This document shows, one piece after another, positions 1 to 7,209 of a DNA stretch of 7,209 nt. This DNA is from Thermoanaerobaculia bacterium (GTDB taxonomy: Bacteria > Acidobacteriota > Thermoanaerobaculia > Multivoradales > UBA5704). The stretch is taken from the NCBI GenBank assembly GCA_025937035.1, contig JAICSG010000191.1, forward strand, positions 1 to 7,209, given 5' to 3'. The position numbers and the translations under genes were made by a program. The notes under the pieces were generated by a model. That model saw only the letters and a program-made list of their open reading frames with translations. It had not been told where the DNA came from and searched no databases. How positions within the stretch are numbered: the first letter of the stretch is position 1; each line of letters starts with the position of its first letter.

Positions 1-158
1 CCGTCTGGCGGCAATCCGGTCTTCGTCTCGACGACACTCTCCGGGAGTTCACCCTCACGACCGGCCTCCTCAAACCGGGCCGGTACACGATCCAGCTCTC
101 CACGGTCGAGAACGGCCAGCCGGTGCCGCGCGAGAGGTACTCGATCCGCGTCCAGTAG
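1..158 (+). CDS. C-terminal end of an unidentified protein (5' partial)
   Basis: An open frame with codons starting at position 3 runs from the left edge to a TAG at 156-158 and gives 51 residues. The fragment reads as a small beta-rich tail. It includes LLKPGRYTIQL, a phrase resembling the end of Ig-like or carrier-type beta domains in which a hydrophobic strand follows 'L.PGxY', and it ends SIRVQ. There is no start codon, signal sequence or catalytic motif in view, so no function is assigned. The C-termini of some membrane-anchored anti-sigma or zinc-finger proteins look like this, but that is only a resemblance. Its stop codon directly abuts the stop codon of the convergent DUF1223 gene. 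Coding status is supported by GC-rich third positions and by the otherwise unexplained open frame. Confidence 0.55.
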   Translation, partial: VWRQSGLRLDDTLREFTLTTGLLKPGRYTIQLSTVENGQPVPRERYSIRVQ

Positions 159-950
159 CTACCGCCCCACCTCCCGGGCCGCCGCGCCGACGATGGCGAG
201 CGTCGCGGGGTCCTGGAGGAAGGCGGCGACGCCGAGGTCGTCCGTCTTCCAGCGCTTGTCGATGCCGAGGACGACCTCGCCGGTCTTCTCGGCCCCGGCG
301 GTGGCGGGCAGGGTGAAGGCCTTCTCCAGGCGCCGCACCACGCGGTCGTTCCTGAGCAGGCGCGAGGCGTTCTCCCCCGCCTTCACCTCGGTCGAGAGGT
401 TGCTCTGGTAGACCGCCACCCAGAGGTCGAGGTTTCCGGACCCCACCGCCTTGGCGAGCTTCGCGTCCACCTTCACCCGCAGATGGCCGTCCGGCGTCAG
501 CGGATCGAGCGCCAGGCTCACCCGGCCGGCCGGCTCGGCGGCCAGGGCGTCGTTGATCCGGCCCAGGACCTCCCCCTCCGAATTGCCCACGCACTCGGAG
601 CGGCCGTTCACCACCACCTGCGGCGTGTAGATGCGGTTGCTGTGGAAGACCCGCCCCGCGTAAGCCTTCTGGCGGTCGGACCAGCGTCCCGAGGAGAAGG
701 GGTCGGTCCAGCCGATGTAGTTCCAGTAGTCGACGTGGAAGGAGAGGGGGATCACCTTCCCCTGGTACTTGCCGTCGTGGGCCAGCTTCGAGAGCAGCCG
801 GTCGGCCGGCGGGCAGCTCGAGCACCCCTGCGACGTGAACAGCTCGACCACGGCCACGCGGTCCGCGGGCGCCGGTTGACCGGCCTCGCCACGCGAGGAG
901 AGGACGGCGAGGGCCAGGGCGAGGAGAGAAAATCGGACGATCGTGCTCAT
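159..950 (-). CDS. Secreted DUF1223 family thioredoxin-fold protein
   Basis: This gene encodes 263 residues. Residues 1-24 form a signal peptide: Arg6, a hydrophobic stretch at about 7-17, then a small-residue cleavage region near GEAG. The mature protein opens with the DUF1223 hallmark VELFTSQGCSSCPPAD (residues 35-50), whose CxxC pair is Cys43 and Cys46. HVDYWNYIGWTDPF follows at 72-85, and YTPQVVVNG at 108-116 contains the probable cis-proline (Pro110) that packs against the CxxC in thioredoxin folds. A further cysteine, Cys120, lies just after it. The C-terminal 120 or so residues are beta-rich. The family is widespread in proteobacteria and related groups and has no well-established biochemical role. 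A periplasmic thiol-disulfide function is inferred from the fold and the CxxC. The ATG at 948-950 is preceded by GGAGG (plus-strand cctcc at 959-963) at 8-base spacing, which supports this start. The gene stands alone and is transcribed divergently from the flotillin gene. Confidence 0.92.
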   Translation of the reverse strand: MSTIVRFSLLALALAVLSSRGEAGQPAPADRVAVVELFTSQGCSSCPPADRLLSKLAHDGKYQGKVIPLSFHVDYWNYIGWTDPFSSGRWSDRQKAYAGRVFHSNRIYTPQVVVNGRSECVGNSEGEVLGRINDALAAEPAGRVSLALDPLTPDGHLRVKVDAKLAKAVGSGNLDLWVAVYQSNLSTEVKAGENASRLLRNDRVVRRLEKAFTLPATAGAEKTGEVVLGIDKRWKTDDLGVAAFLQDPATLAIVGAAAREVGR

Positions 951-1093
951 GGGATCAGCCTCCAGGGTGAATCCTACGCTTCAGAGGAGATACGAGCGAG
1001 CCCGCGGGAACGGCTTGCCCCGAAACGCTTTCCCCCGTCCCGCCATTTCAGGGTGGTAGGATCGGCTCGATCTGCCAGCAAAGGAGGAGCTCC
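951..1093. promoter_or_regulatory. Divergent intergenic region between the DUF1223 and flotillin genes
   Basis: These 143 bases separate two divergently transcribed genes and so should hold both promoters. A TAGGAT hexamer, a fair match to a sigma-70-type -10 element, occurs toward each gene: 1057-1062 on the plus strand and 971-976 read on the minus strand. Neither has a convincing -35 hexamer at 16-18 bases. The region also holds the 8-bp palindrome CCCGCGGG (1001-1008) and the inverted repeat GATCG-GCT-CGATC (1060-1072), which overlaps the plus-strand TAGGAT. No reading frame of credible coding character fills it. The divergent-promoter role follows from gene layout; the precise elements are tentative. 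Confidence 0.4.
1081..1087 (+). promoter_or_regulatory. Shine-Dalgarno of the flotillin gene
   Basis: AAGGAGG, a full match to the anti-Shine-Dalgarno consensus, sits 6 bases before the ATG at 1094 and fixes the start codon. Its last two bases are also the first two of the palindrome GGAGCTCC (1086-1093) that ends at the start codon. Confidence 0.8.
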
Positions 1094-2590
1094 ATGGCAT
1101 CCCTGGCCTCAGCCTCCCTCGTGATCGGCGTCCTCGTCGTCCTCTTCGCCTTCTACGTCCTCGCCCGCGTGCTCTACAAGAAGGCGGGGCCGGACGAGGC
1201 GCTCATCGTCTACGGCCGCAAAAAGATGTTCGGCGAGAAGGTCCGGGACGAGAAGGGCGCCACCGAGGGGTTCCGGATCGTCCGCGGCGGCGGCACCTTC
1301 GTGCTCCCCGTGACCGAGCAGTACCGCATGCTCTCCCTGCGCATGATGACGCTGGACATCGACCTCCAGCACGTCTACACGAGCCAGGGGATCCCGATCA
1401 ACGTCAAGGCGGTGGCGCAGGTGAAGATCAAGGGGGATACCGAGCACATCCGCAAGGCGGCGGAAGGGTTCCTCGGCGTGCCGCCCGAGCAGGTCCGCTC
1501 GACCATCCAGGAGACGGTGGCCGGCCACCTGCGCGGCATCATCGGCACGCTGACCCTGGAGGAGCTCTACCGCGACCAGAAGCGCTTCCAGGAGAAGGTC
1601 CGCGACGAGGCCCATTTCGATCTCGAGGGGATGGGCTTCGAGTTCAAGTCCTTCGTCTTCCAGGCGATCCAGGACTCGGAGGGGTACCTCGACTCGCTCG
1701 GCCAGCCGAAGATCCAGGAGGCCCTGCGCGACGCCCGCATCGCCACCGCCCAGGCCGACCGCGCCGCCAAGCTGGAGGAGGAGACCGCCCGCCAGCAGAA
1801 GGAGCAGAAGCGCTTCGCCGTCGACACCGAGATCGCCGACGCCGAGAAGTCCCTGTCGCTCAAGCGGGCCGCCATCCAGAAGGAGGTCGACGTCGCCAAG
1901 GCGCAGGCGGTGAAGGCGGGCGAGATGGAGACGAAGGTGCAGGACATCACGATCGCGGACAAGGAGGTCGAGCGGCGCAAGCTGGAGCTCAACGCCACCA
2001 TCCGCGAGCAGGCGGACGCCAAAAAGTACGAGACCGAGCGGCTGGCCGACGCCGAGCAGTACAAGGTCGAGCGCCAGGCCGCGGCCGACCGCAAGCGGCG
2101 CGAGGAGGCGGCGCAGGCGGTCAAGGCCGAGGGCCTCGCCAAGGCGGAGGCCGAGTCGGTGATGCGCAAGAACATCGGCCTCGCCGAGGCGGCGGCGATC
2201 CAGGCCAAGGGCGAGGCCGAGGCGGCGGCCCGGCGCCTGCTGGCCGAGGCGCTCAAGCTCTACAACGAGGCCGGCCTCTCGATCGAGGCCCTCAAGGTGC
2301 TGCCGGAGATCGCGGCGGCCGTCTCCGAGCCGCTGTCGCGCGCCGGCGCCACCACGATCATCAGCAACGGCAACGGCCACGACGGCACTGGCGCCGCCAA
2401 GCTGAGCCAGGACGTGGTGCAGGTGCTCTCCCAGCTCTCGCCGATCATGGAGCAGCTCGCGGGGGTGGACCTCAAGCGCTTCCTCCAGGACGTCTCGAAG
2501 ATCCCCGCGGCGGTGGCGCACACCAGCGCCGCGAGCGAGGGGCTGATCCGCGTCGATACCCCGCCGCAGCCGCCGCGGACCGCTTCGTAA
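1094..2590 (+). CDS. Flotillin family (SPFH domain) membrane-scaffold protein
   Basis: This gene encodes 498 residues, close to the usual length of bacterial FloT-type flotillins. An N-terminal hydrophobic segment at about residues 8-27 acts as the membrane anchor. It is followed by the SPFH/band-7 domain (about 30-205), which ends in the flotillin-typical AIQDSEGYLDSLGQPKIQEA (191-210). Residues 210-390 are rich in Ala, Glu, Lys and Arg with AEAE-like repeats, as expected of the long coiled coil of flotillins. SEPLSRAGATTIISNGNG (411-428) matches the conserved post-coil strand, and the Pro-rich tail ends PQPPRTAS. Flotillins oligomerise at the inner membrane and organise ordered lipid microdomains, affecting membrane fluidity, secretion and signalling complexes. 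No NfeD-family gene, the frequent genomic partner, is adjacent. Instead, a proline-rich protein gene follows after 25 bases, probably in the same transcript. The start is set by a perfect Shine-Dalgarno. Family assignment is secure; the particular orthologue name is not. Confidence 0.95.
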   Translation: MASLASASLVIGVLVVLFAFYVLARVLYKKAGPDEALIVYGRKKMFGEKVRDEKGATEGFRIVRGGGTFVLPVTEQYRMLSLRMMTLDIDLQHVYTSQGIPINVKAVAQVKIKGDTEHIRKAAEGFLGVPPEQVRSTIQETVAGHLRGIIGTLTLEELYRDQKRFQEKVRDEAHFDLEGMGFEFKSFVFQAIQDSEGYLDSLGQPKIQEALRDARIATAQADRAAKLEEETARQQKEQKRFAVDTEIADAEKSLSLKRAAIQKEVDVAKAQAVKAGEMETKVQDITIADKEVERRKLELNATIREQADAKKYETERLADAEQYKVERQAAADRKRREEAAQAVKAEGLAKAEAESVMRKNIGLAEAAAIQAKGEAEAAARRLLAEALKLYNEAGLSIEALKVLPEIAAAVSEPLSRAGATTIISNGNGHDGTGAAKLSQDVVQVLSQLSPIMEQLAGVDLKRFLQDVSKIPAAVAHTSAASEGLIRVDTPPQPPRTAS

Positions 2591-2615
2591 GGCGCTTTCA
2601 GGGGGACAGCCGAGG

Positions 2616-3548
2616 ATGCCCGCCGCGCCCGAGACCCTGCCCGAGCTGCTCCACCAGCTCGGGTCGACCTACTCCCCCTTCGAGCGGCTGAAGATCCTCA
2701 GCCGCGCCTGGCACCTGCTGCGGGCGATGTCGCCCCAGGAGCGGCTCGTGGTGGCCACCCAGCTCGGGCTGGACCACGCGGACGAGGTCGTCGAGGGGGT
2801 CGCCAGGCGGAGCGGCCACGAGGCCTCGCCGGCCCTGATCTCGATGATCGAGAAGGCGCAGACTCAAGGGACGGCCCACCTGCCGGAGCTGATCGCCGAC
2901 CTCCGCGATCCGCAACGGCGGACCGAGCGGCTGCAGCAGGGGGTCCAGGCGGCCGTGGCGGGGGCCCTGGCCGCGCCACCCCCGCCGCAACCGAAGCCCG
3001 TCCCCCCGCGCCCGCTGCCGCCCATCGAAGCCGCGCCCATTCCCCCCGCCGCGAAGCCGGCGCCGGAGCCCATCGCCACGCCTCCGCCGCCGGCGCAGGC
3101 CGCTCCGCCGCCGCCTCCGGTGGTCCAGGAGCCTCCCCCACCTCCCAAGCCCCGGCCGGAGCCCGTCACGGCCCGCAAGGCGGACGGTGCCCTGGCCGGA
3201 AAGCTGGCCGAGGCTCCGTCGCTCAACAGCCGGTTCCATGTGCTCCGGCGACATCTGGCGGAAGCCCGGGGTCTCTCCGGTGAGGAGCTGAGGCCGGTCC
3301 TGGAAGCCTTTCCGGACGGCTGGGCCCGCCGCCGGGCGCTGCTGGAGCTGCTGCGCTCCGGAGCCCCCGCGGGGCTTCAGGACGCCTTGGGGCTCGTGGA
3401 GGCCCTGGGATCGGAGCGCGACCGCGCCTGGTGCCTCGGCGCTCTCGCGGACGAACGGCCTCTGGGCGCCCGGGACCGGGAGGTGCTGCTGGCGGCGGTG
3501 CCCACACAGGCGGCCCGGCGGCGGCTGGAGCGGCGGTTGGGCGGGTAG
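2616..3548 (+). CDS. Hypothetical protein with two helical domains joined by a proline-rich linker
   Basis: I do not recognise this 310-residue protein. Residues 1-118 look helical and soluble, rich in Leu, Ala, Arg and Glu (for example [14 protein letters not shown] at 22-35). Residues 119-184 form a low-complexity linker dominated by Pro, Ala and Lys/Arg, with runs of five prolines near 164-168 and 173-177. Residues 190-310 are a second helical Leu/Arg-rich domain ending [10 protein letters not shown], strongly basic at the tail. There is no signal peptide, membrane segment or catalytic motif, so it is probably cytosolic. The ATG at 2616 follows GGGGGA (2601-2606) at about 9 bases. The gene starts 25 bases after the flotillin stop codon, so the two are probably co-transcribed. 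A flotillin-associated adaptor role is speculation from position and architecture. Long competing frames exist on the opposite strand, but the same-strand operon context and clean Shine-Dalgarno favour this one. Confidence 0.75.
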   Translation: MPAAPETLPELLHQLGSTYSPFERLKILSRAWHLLRAMSPQERLVVATQLGLDHADEVVEGVARRSGHEASPALISMIEKAQTQGTAHLPELIADLRDPQRRTERLQQGVQAAVAGALAAPPPPQPKPVPPRPLPPIEAAPIPPAAKPAPEPIATPPPPAQAAPPPPPVVQEPPPPPKPRPEPVTARKADGALAGKLAEAPSLNSRFHVLRRHLAEARGLSGEELRPVLEAFPDGWARRRALLELLRSGAPAGLQDALGLVEALGSERDRAWCLGALADERPLGARDREVLLAAVPTQAARRRLERRLGG

Positions 3549-3559
3549 GCCCCCCGCCC
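3539..3559 (+). terminator. GC hairpin at the end of the flotillin-hypothetical unit (possible terminator)
   Basis: GGGCGGG (3539-3545) pairs perfectly with CCCGCCC (3553-3559) across a 7-base loop that contains the TAG stop codon (3546-3548) of the proline-rich protein gene. No T-tract follows, so it is not a classical intrinsic terminator. It could slow polymerase, protect the transcript end, or simply reflect high GC content. Its position just before a probable new promoter favours a boundary role. Confidence 0.35.
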
Positions 3560-3564
3560 TACGC

Positions 3565-3570
3565 TACAAT
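3565..3570 (+). promoter_or_regulatory. Putative -10 element for the tlpA-like/VOC unit
   Basis: TACAAT matches the sigma-70 -10 consensus at five of six positions and stands out as the only AT-rich stretch nearby. Transcription would start near 3577, just before the AAGGAG Shine-Dalgarno at 3579-3584, giving a very short leader. No good -35 is seen at 16-18 bases; TTGGGC at 3537-3542 is 22 bases away, which is too far. It is tentative. Confidence 0.35.
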
Positions 3571-3590
3571 ACCCCCGAAAGGAGATCTGG

Positions 3591-4145
3591 ATGACGCGGA
3601 ACGCACCTCTCCACATTTGCCTCGGGATCGTCCTCCTCGGCCTGCTGGCCTTCGCCACGGCCGCGGGCGCCGCGGCCCAGCAGCCTCTCAAGGTCGGGGA
3701 CCCCGTCCCCCCGTTCAGCCTCCAGACCCTCGACGGCAAGACGCTCACCAGCACCAGCCTCAAGGGCAAGGTCGTGCTGCTCGACTTCTGGGCCACCTGG
3801 TGCGGGCCGTGCCGCCAGGCGATGCCGGAGCTCAAGACCCTCCTCCAGAAGAACACCGGCAAGCCGCTGGTGGTGGTCAGCGTCAGCGCCGACCAGGACA
3901 TGAAGGCCCCGGCGGAGTTCGCCCGCGCCAACGGCATGACCTGGATGCAGGCCTGGGACGGCACGGGCAAGGTGATCGGCGGCGTCTTCGGAGTCAGCAG
4001 CCTGCCCAGCTACGTGGTGATCGACGCCGACGGCCGGATCGCGTACCTGATGAGGGGGTGGGCACCTTTAAGCTCCTCCGCGCTGCTGAGCCAGGCCGTC
4101 TCCCGGGCCCTGCAGACCGCCTGCACCGCGGAAAAGGTCTGCTGA
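3591..4145 (+). CDS. Exported TlpA/ResA-like thioredoxin-domain protein
   Basis: This gene encodes 184 residues. Residues 1-29 form a signal peptide (MTRN, a hydrophobic core at 8-22, and an AAGAAA cleavage zone before Gln30), so the protein acts outside the cytoplasm. The mature part opens with [18 protein letters not shown] (33-50), the standard start of AhpC/TSA-TlpA-type domains. [12 protein letters not shown] (63-74) carries the redox pair Cys71 and Cys74, and [13 protein letters not shown] (136-148) holds the cis-proline Pro139. WCGPC is the thioredoxin-type active site and suits thiol reduction, for example in cytochrome c maturation or repair of oxidised proteins, but no such partner gene is adjacent. 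Two extra cysteines, Cys178 and the terminal Cys184, end the protein. AAGGAG at 3579-3584 lies 6 bases before the ATG. The VOC gene follows 13 bases after the stop codon, probably in the same transcript. Confidence 0.93.
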   Translation: MTRNAPLHICLGIVLLGLLAFATAAGAAAQQPLKVGDPVPPFSLQTLDGKTLTSTSLKGKVVLLDFWATWCGPCRQAMPELKTLLQKNTGKPLVVVSVSADQDMKAPAEFARANGMTWMQAWDGTGKVIGGVFGVSSLPSYVVIDADGRIAYLMRGWAPLSSSALLSQAVSRALQTACTAEKVC

Positions 4146-4148
4146 GGC

Positions 4149-4154
4149 GGAGGG
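4149..4154 (+). promoter_or_regulatory. Shine-Dalgarno supporting the TTG start of the VOC gene
   Basis: GGAGGG lies 4 bases before the TTG at 4159-4161, a slightly tight spacing. No ATG or GTG occurs in this frame before the conserved first strand of the domain, and the first ATG (residue 33) would remove it, so this site and TTG are the best-supported start. Confidence 0.55.
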
Positions 4155-4158
4155 TCCT

Positions 4159-4542
4159 TTGGCGGAAGATCTCTCGCAGTCACGGATCGGCCAGATCGCG
4201 ATCGTCGTCCAGGACCTCGACCGGGCGGTCGCCTTCTACCGCGACACCCTGGGGATGAGATTCCTCTTCCAGGCACCCCCGAAGCTGGCCTTCTTCGACT
4301 GCGGCGGGGTCCGCCTGATGCTCGAGGTCCCCGAGGAGGAGGAATTCAAGCATCCCGCCTCCATCCTCTACTACAAGGTGGAGGACATCAAGGCGACCTG
4401 GGCCACCCTGCGCGGCCGCGGCGTCGAATTCCGCGACGAGCCCCACCTGGTGGTCCGCATGCCCGACCATGAGCTGTGGATGACGTTCCTCCGGGATAGC
4501 GAGGGGAATACGCTGGCGCTGATGAGCGAGGTGCGGGGGTAG
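4159..4542 (+). CDS. VOC (glyoxalase/bleomycin-resistance fold) family protein lacking the usual metal ligands
   Basis: This gene encodes 127 residues forming one complete VOC unit of two beta-alpha-beta-beta-beta modules. IGQIAIVVQDLDRAVAFYRD (10-29), then a Phe-rich segment and FFDCGGVRLML (45-55) make the first module; ILYYKVEDIKATWATLRGRG (69-88) and MTFLRDSEGNTLALM (108-122) make the second. Aligned by eye to glyoxalase I, the first ligand His is Gln12, the second ligand Glu falls near Met54 (Glu56 is two residues on), the third His is Ile69, and the last Glu is Ala120. A classical metal-dependent glyoxalase is therefore unlikely; a binding protein or a non-metal VOC enzyme is more plausible. 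The substrate is unknown. It starts at TTG, 13 bases after the thioredoxin gene, and ends 3 bases before the convergent phosphofructokinase stop codon. Confidence 0.88.
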   Translation: MAEDLSQSRIGQIAIVVQDLDRAVAFYRDTLGMRFLFQAPPKLAFFDCGGVRLMLEVPEEEEFKHPASILYYKVEDIKATWATLRGRGVEFRDEPHLVVRMPDHELWMTFLRDSEGNTLALMSEVRG

Positions 4543-4545
4543 GGG

Positions 4546-5709
4546 TCAGCACAGAAACATCGGCAGCCCCATCACCCCCACGATATTCGCCCGGTATCTC
4601 TCCCGGTCGTAGAATTTCTCGACGTCCACCTGCTTCTTGCCCTCGCCCACGATCTCCAGCGGCTCGGTGGTGTAGCGCCCCCCTTGGATGGAGACCAGGC
4701 GGCCGGTCTTGCCGGCCAGGATGAGGTCGGCGGCGAGGGTGGCGAAGTTGCGGGCCACCAGGCGGTCGAGCGAGTCGGGGGGGCCCGAGCGCATCAGGTA
4801 GCCCAGGCGCTGGTAGATCACCCGGTCGCCGGTGTGCTTCTGGAGCTCCTCCCGCAGATAGCGGCCCACCCCTCCCAGCTCGCGGTTGCCCACGGCGTCG
4901 GCCTCGCCGGTCTCGAAGGGGTGGCCTCCCGCGGGGAAGGCCCCCTCGGAGATGGCGCAGACGGCGTAGTTGCTGGGGTTGCCGTGCTTGTCCTCGGCCA
5001 GCATCTCGACCACCCGCTGGAGGTCGAAGGGGACCTCGGCGATCAGCGCCCGGTCGGTGCCCGCGAGATAGGAAGAGAGGAGGCAGGTCTCCCCCGAGTG
5101 GCGGCCGAACAGCTCGACCACCAGGAAGCGCTCGTGCGAGCCCGCCACCGTCCTGAGATCGTTGACGAAGTTGACCGAGCGGGTCACCGCCGTCGAGAAG
5201 CCGATGCAGTAGTCGGTGCCGAAGACGTCGTTGTCCATCGTCTTCGGCAGGCCCACGACCTTGACCCCTTCGAGGTGGAGACGGCGGGCGAAGGAGAGGG
5301 TGCCGTCGCCGCCGATCGCCACCAGGGTATCGAGATGGAGATAGCGGAGCACCTCCAGGGCCGCCTCGGTGAGGTCGAGCCGGCCGTCGGGCAGCCGCTT
5401 GTGATCGTGGTCGCGGAGGTGCTCGGGGACGGCCTCGGGCGCCGTGAGGGCCGGGTTGATCCGCGAGCAGTGGAGGATCGTGCCGCCGCTGCGGTCGATG
5501 GTGCGGGTGCTCGCCCGGGTGAGGGGGACGATCCAGGACGAGTTGTCGGCGTCGTGGTACGGCTTGACGTGGAGGAGGGCCGCCCAGCCGCGGCGCAGCC
5601 CGACGACCTCGTAGCCCTCGTCATCCATCCGCCAGACGAGCTGCTGGATGGCCGCGTTCAGCCCCGGCACATCGCCGCCGCCCGTCAAAATGCCGACCCG
5701 TTTCGCCAT
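4546..5709 (-). CDS. pfkA: 6-phosphofructokinase, predicted ATP-dependent (PfkA family)
   Basis: This gene encodes 387 residues and is predicted to phosphorylate fructose 6-phosphate to fructose 1,6-bisphosphate, the committed step of glycolysis, in the cytosol. Residues 6-20 (GILTGGGDVPGLNAA) form the N-terminal nucleotide loop. AIGGDGT (131-137) has Gly136 where PPi-dependent enzymes carry Asp, which points to ATP. PKTMDND (155-161) contains the catalytic Asp159 and Lys156, a lysine otherwise typical of PPi-type enzymes. This Gly plus Lys pairing is known from group-III, trypanosome-like ATP enzymes. ELFGRHSGE (199-207) supplies Arg203 for substrate binding, with Phe where E. coli has Met169. 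LGYLMRSGPPDSLDR (302-316) is the second substrate-binding loop. The protein is longer than the 320-residue E. coli enzyme, as is usual for this branch. The ATG follows the gap1 stop codon by 8 bases, with GGGGAAGGA just before it. The open frame continues upstream to 6792, but that stretch is out of frame with gap1 and is not coding. Confidence 0.93.
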   Translation of the reverse strand: MAKRVGILTGGGDVPGLNAAIQQLVWRMDDEGYEVVGLRRGWAALLHVKPYHDADNSSWIVPLTRASTRTIDRSGGTILHCSRINPALTAPEAVPEHLRDHDHKRLPDGRLDLTEAALEVLRYLHLDTLVAIGGDGTLSFARRLHLEGVKVVGLPKTMDNDVFGTDYCIGFSTAVTRSVNFVNDLRTVAGSHERFLVVELFGRHSGETCLLSSYLAGTDRALIAEVPFDLQRVVEMLAEDKHGNPSNYAVCAISEGAFPAGGHPFETGEADAVGNRELGGVGRYLREELQKHTGDRVIYQRLGYLMRSGPPDSLDRLVARNFATLAADLILAGKTGRLVSIQGGRYTTEPLEIVGEGKKQVDVEKFYDRERYRANIVGVMGLPMFLC

Positions 5710-5717
5710 TCCTTCCC

Positions 5718-7209
<1,492 letters not shown>

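Noticed and set aside
1086..1093. Palindrome GGAGCTCC overlapping the flotillin Shine-Dalgarno, as a possible RNA switch
   Set aside because: With no loop it cannot form a stable intramolecular stem, and an 8-bp palindrome is expected by chance in GC-rich DNA.
70..1124. Further frames over the DUF1223 gene (70-825 minus, 193-411 plus, 483-1124 plus)
   Set aside because: They overlap a gene with signal peptide, CxxC and Shine-Dalgarno; their translations are low-complexity shadows.
1109..2521. A 470-codon minus-strand frame opposite the flotillin gene
   Set aside because: It is the antisense shadow of a clear flotillin; its translation is repetitive Leu/Arg/Gly/Asp and matches no family.
2972..3170. 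C-rich low-complexity stretch as a possible DNA repeat array or CRISPR
   Set aside because: There are no regular repeat units or spacers; it is the irregular coding of a proline-rich linker.

Overview
This is a compact, high-GC bacterial chromosomal window. Codons favour G or C at the third position, intergenic gaps are mostly under 50 bases, and every complete reading frame belongs to a housekeeping or envelope-type family. Long non-coding open frames occur on both strands, as expected at this base composition. The mix of a flotillin, a DUF1223 protein, a TlpA-like thioredoxin and a group-III-like phosphofructokinase suits a free-living Gram-negative lineage such as Acidobacteriota. That placement is an inference from general appearance, not from a marker gene. 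There are no rRNA or tRNA genes, no CRISPR array, no insertion sequence and no sign of a mobile element.

Layout. The left edge holds the last 51 codons of an unidentified plus-strand gene. Its stop codon abuts the stop codon of a convergent minus-strand gene for a secreted DUF1223 thioredoxin-fold protein. A 143-base divergent intergenic region (951-1093) separates that gene from a plus-strand run: a flotillin (SPFH) gene, a gene for a proline-rich protein of unknown function 25 bases downstream, then a TlpA/ResA-like exported thioredoxin and a VOC-family protein that starts at TTG. A 7-bp GC hairpin with a putative -10 element just after it divides this run into two probable transcription units. 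Three bases after the VOC stop codon, the opposite strand carries the end of a glycolytic operon.

Glycolytic operon (minus strand, read right to left). A divergent GAPDH paralogue runs off the right edge. It overlaps a canonical GAPDH gene by the four bases ATGA, and 8 bases further on lies an ATP-type 6-phosphofructokinase. The order is therefore gap2-gap1-pfk. GAPDH and phosphofructokinase both act in the Embden-Meyerhof pathway, so co-transcription makes sense.

The most notable observation is that the canonical GAPDH gene is interrupted by one in-frame TAG at codon 102, while everything else about it is intact: length, catalytic Cys152, His179, phosphate-site Arg and the C-terminal DNEWGY. 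TAG is also the ordinary stop of five of the nine genes seen here, so recoding of amber is unlikely. A recent nonsense mutation or a base-call error is more likely. The neighbouring GAPDH paralogue lacks the Arg that normally binds the substrate phosphate, so it may not simply replace the broken copy. I do not see a clearly new multi-gene system. The nearest candidates are the flotillin plus proline-rich protein pair and the tandem GAPDH arrangement.
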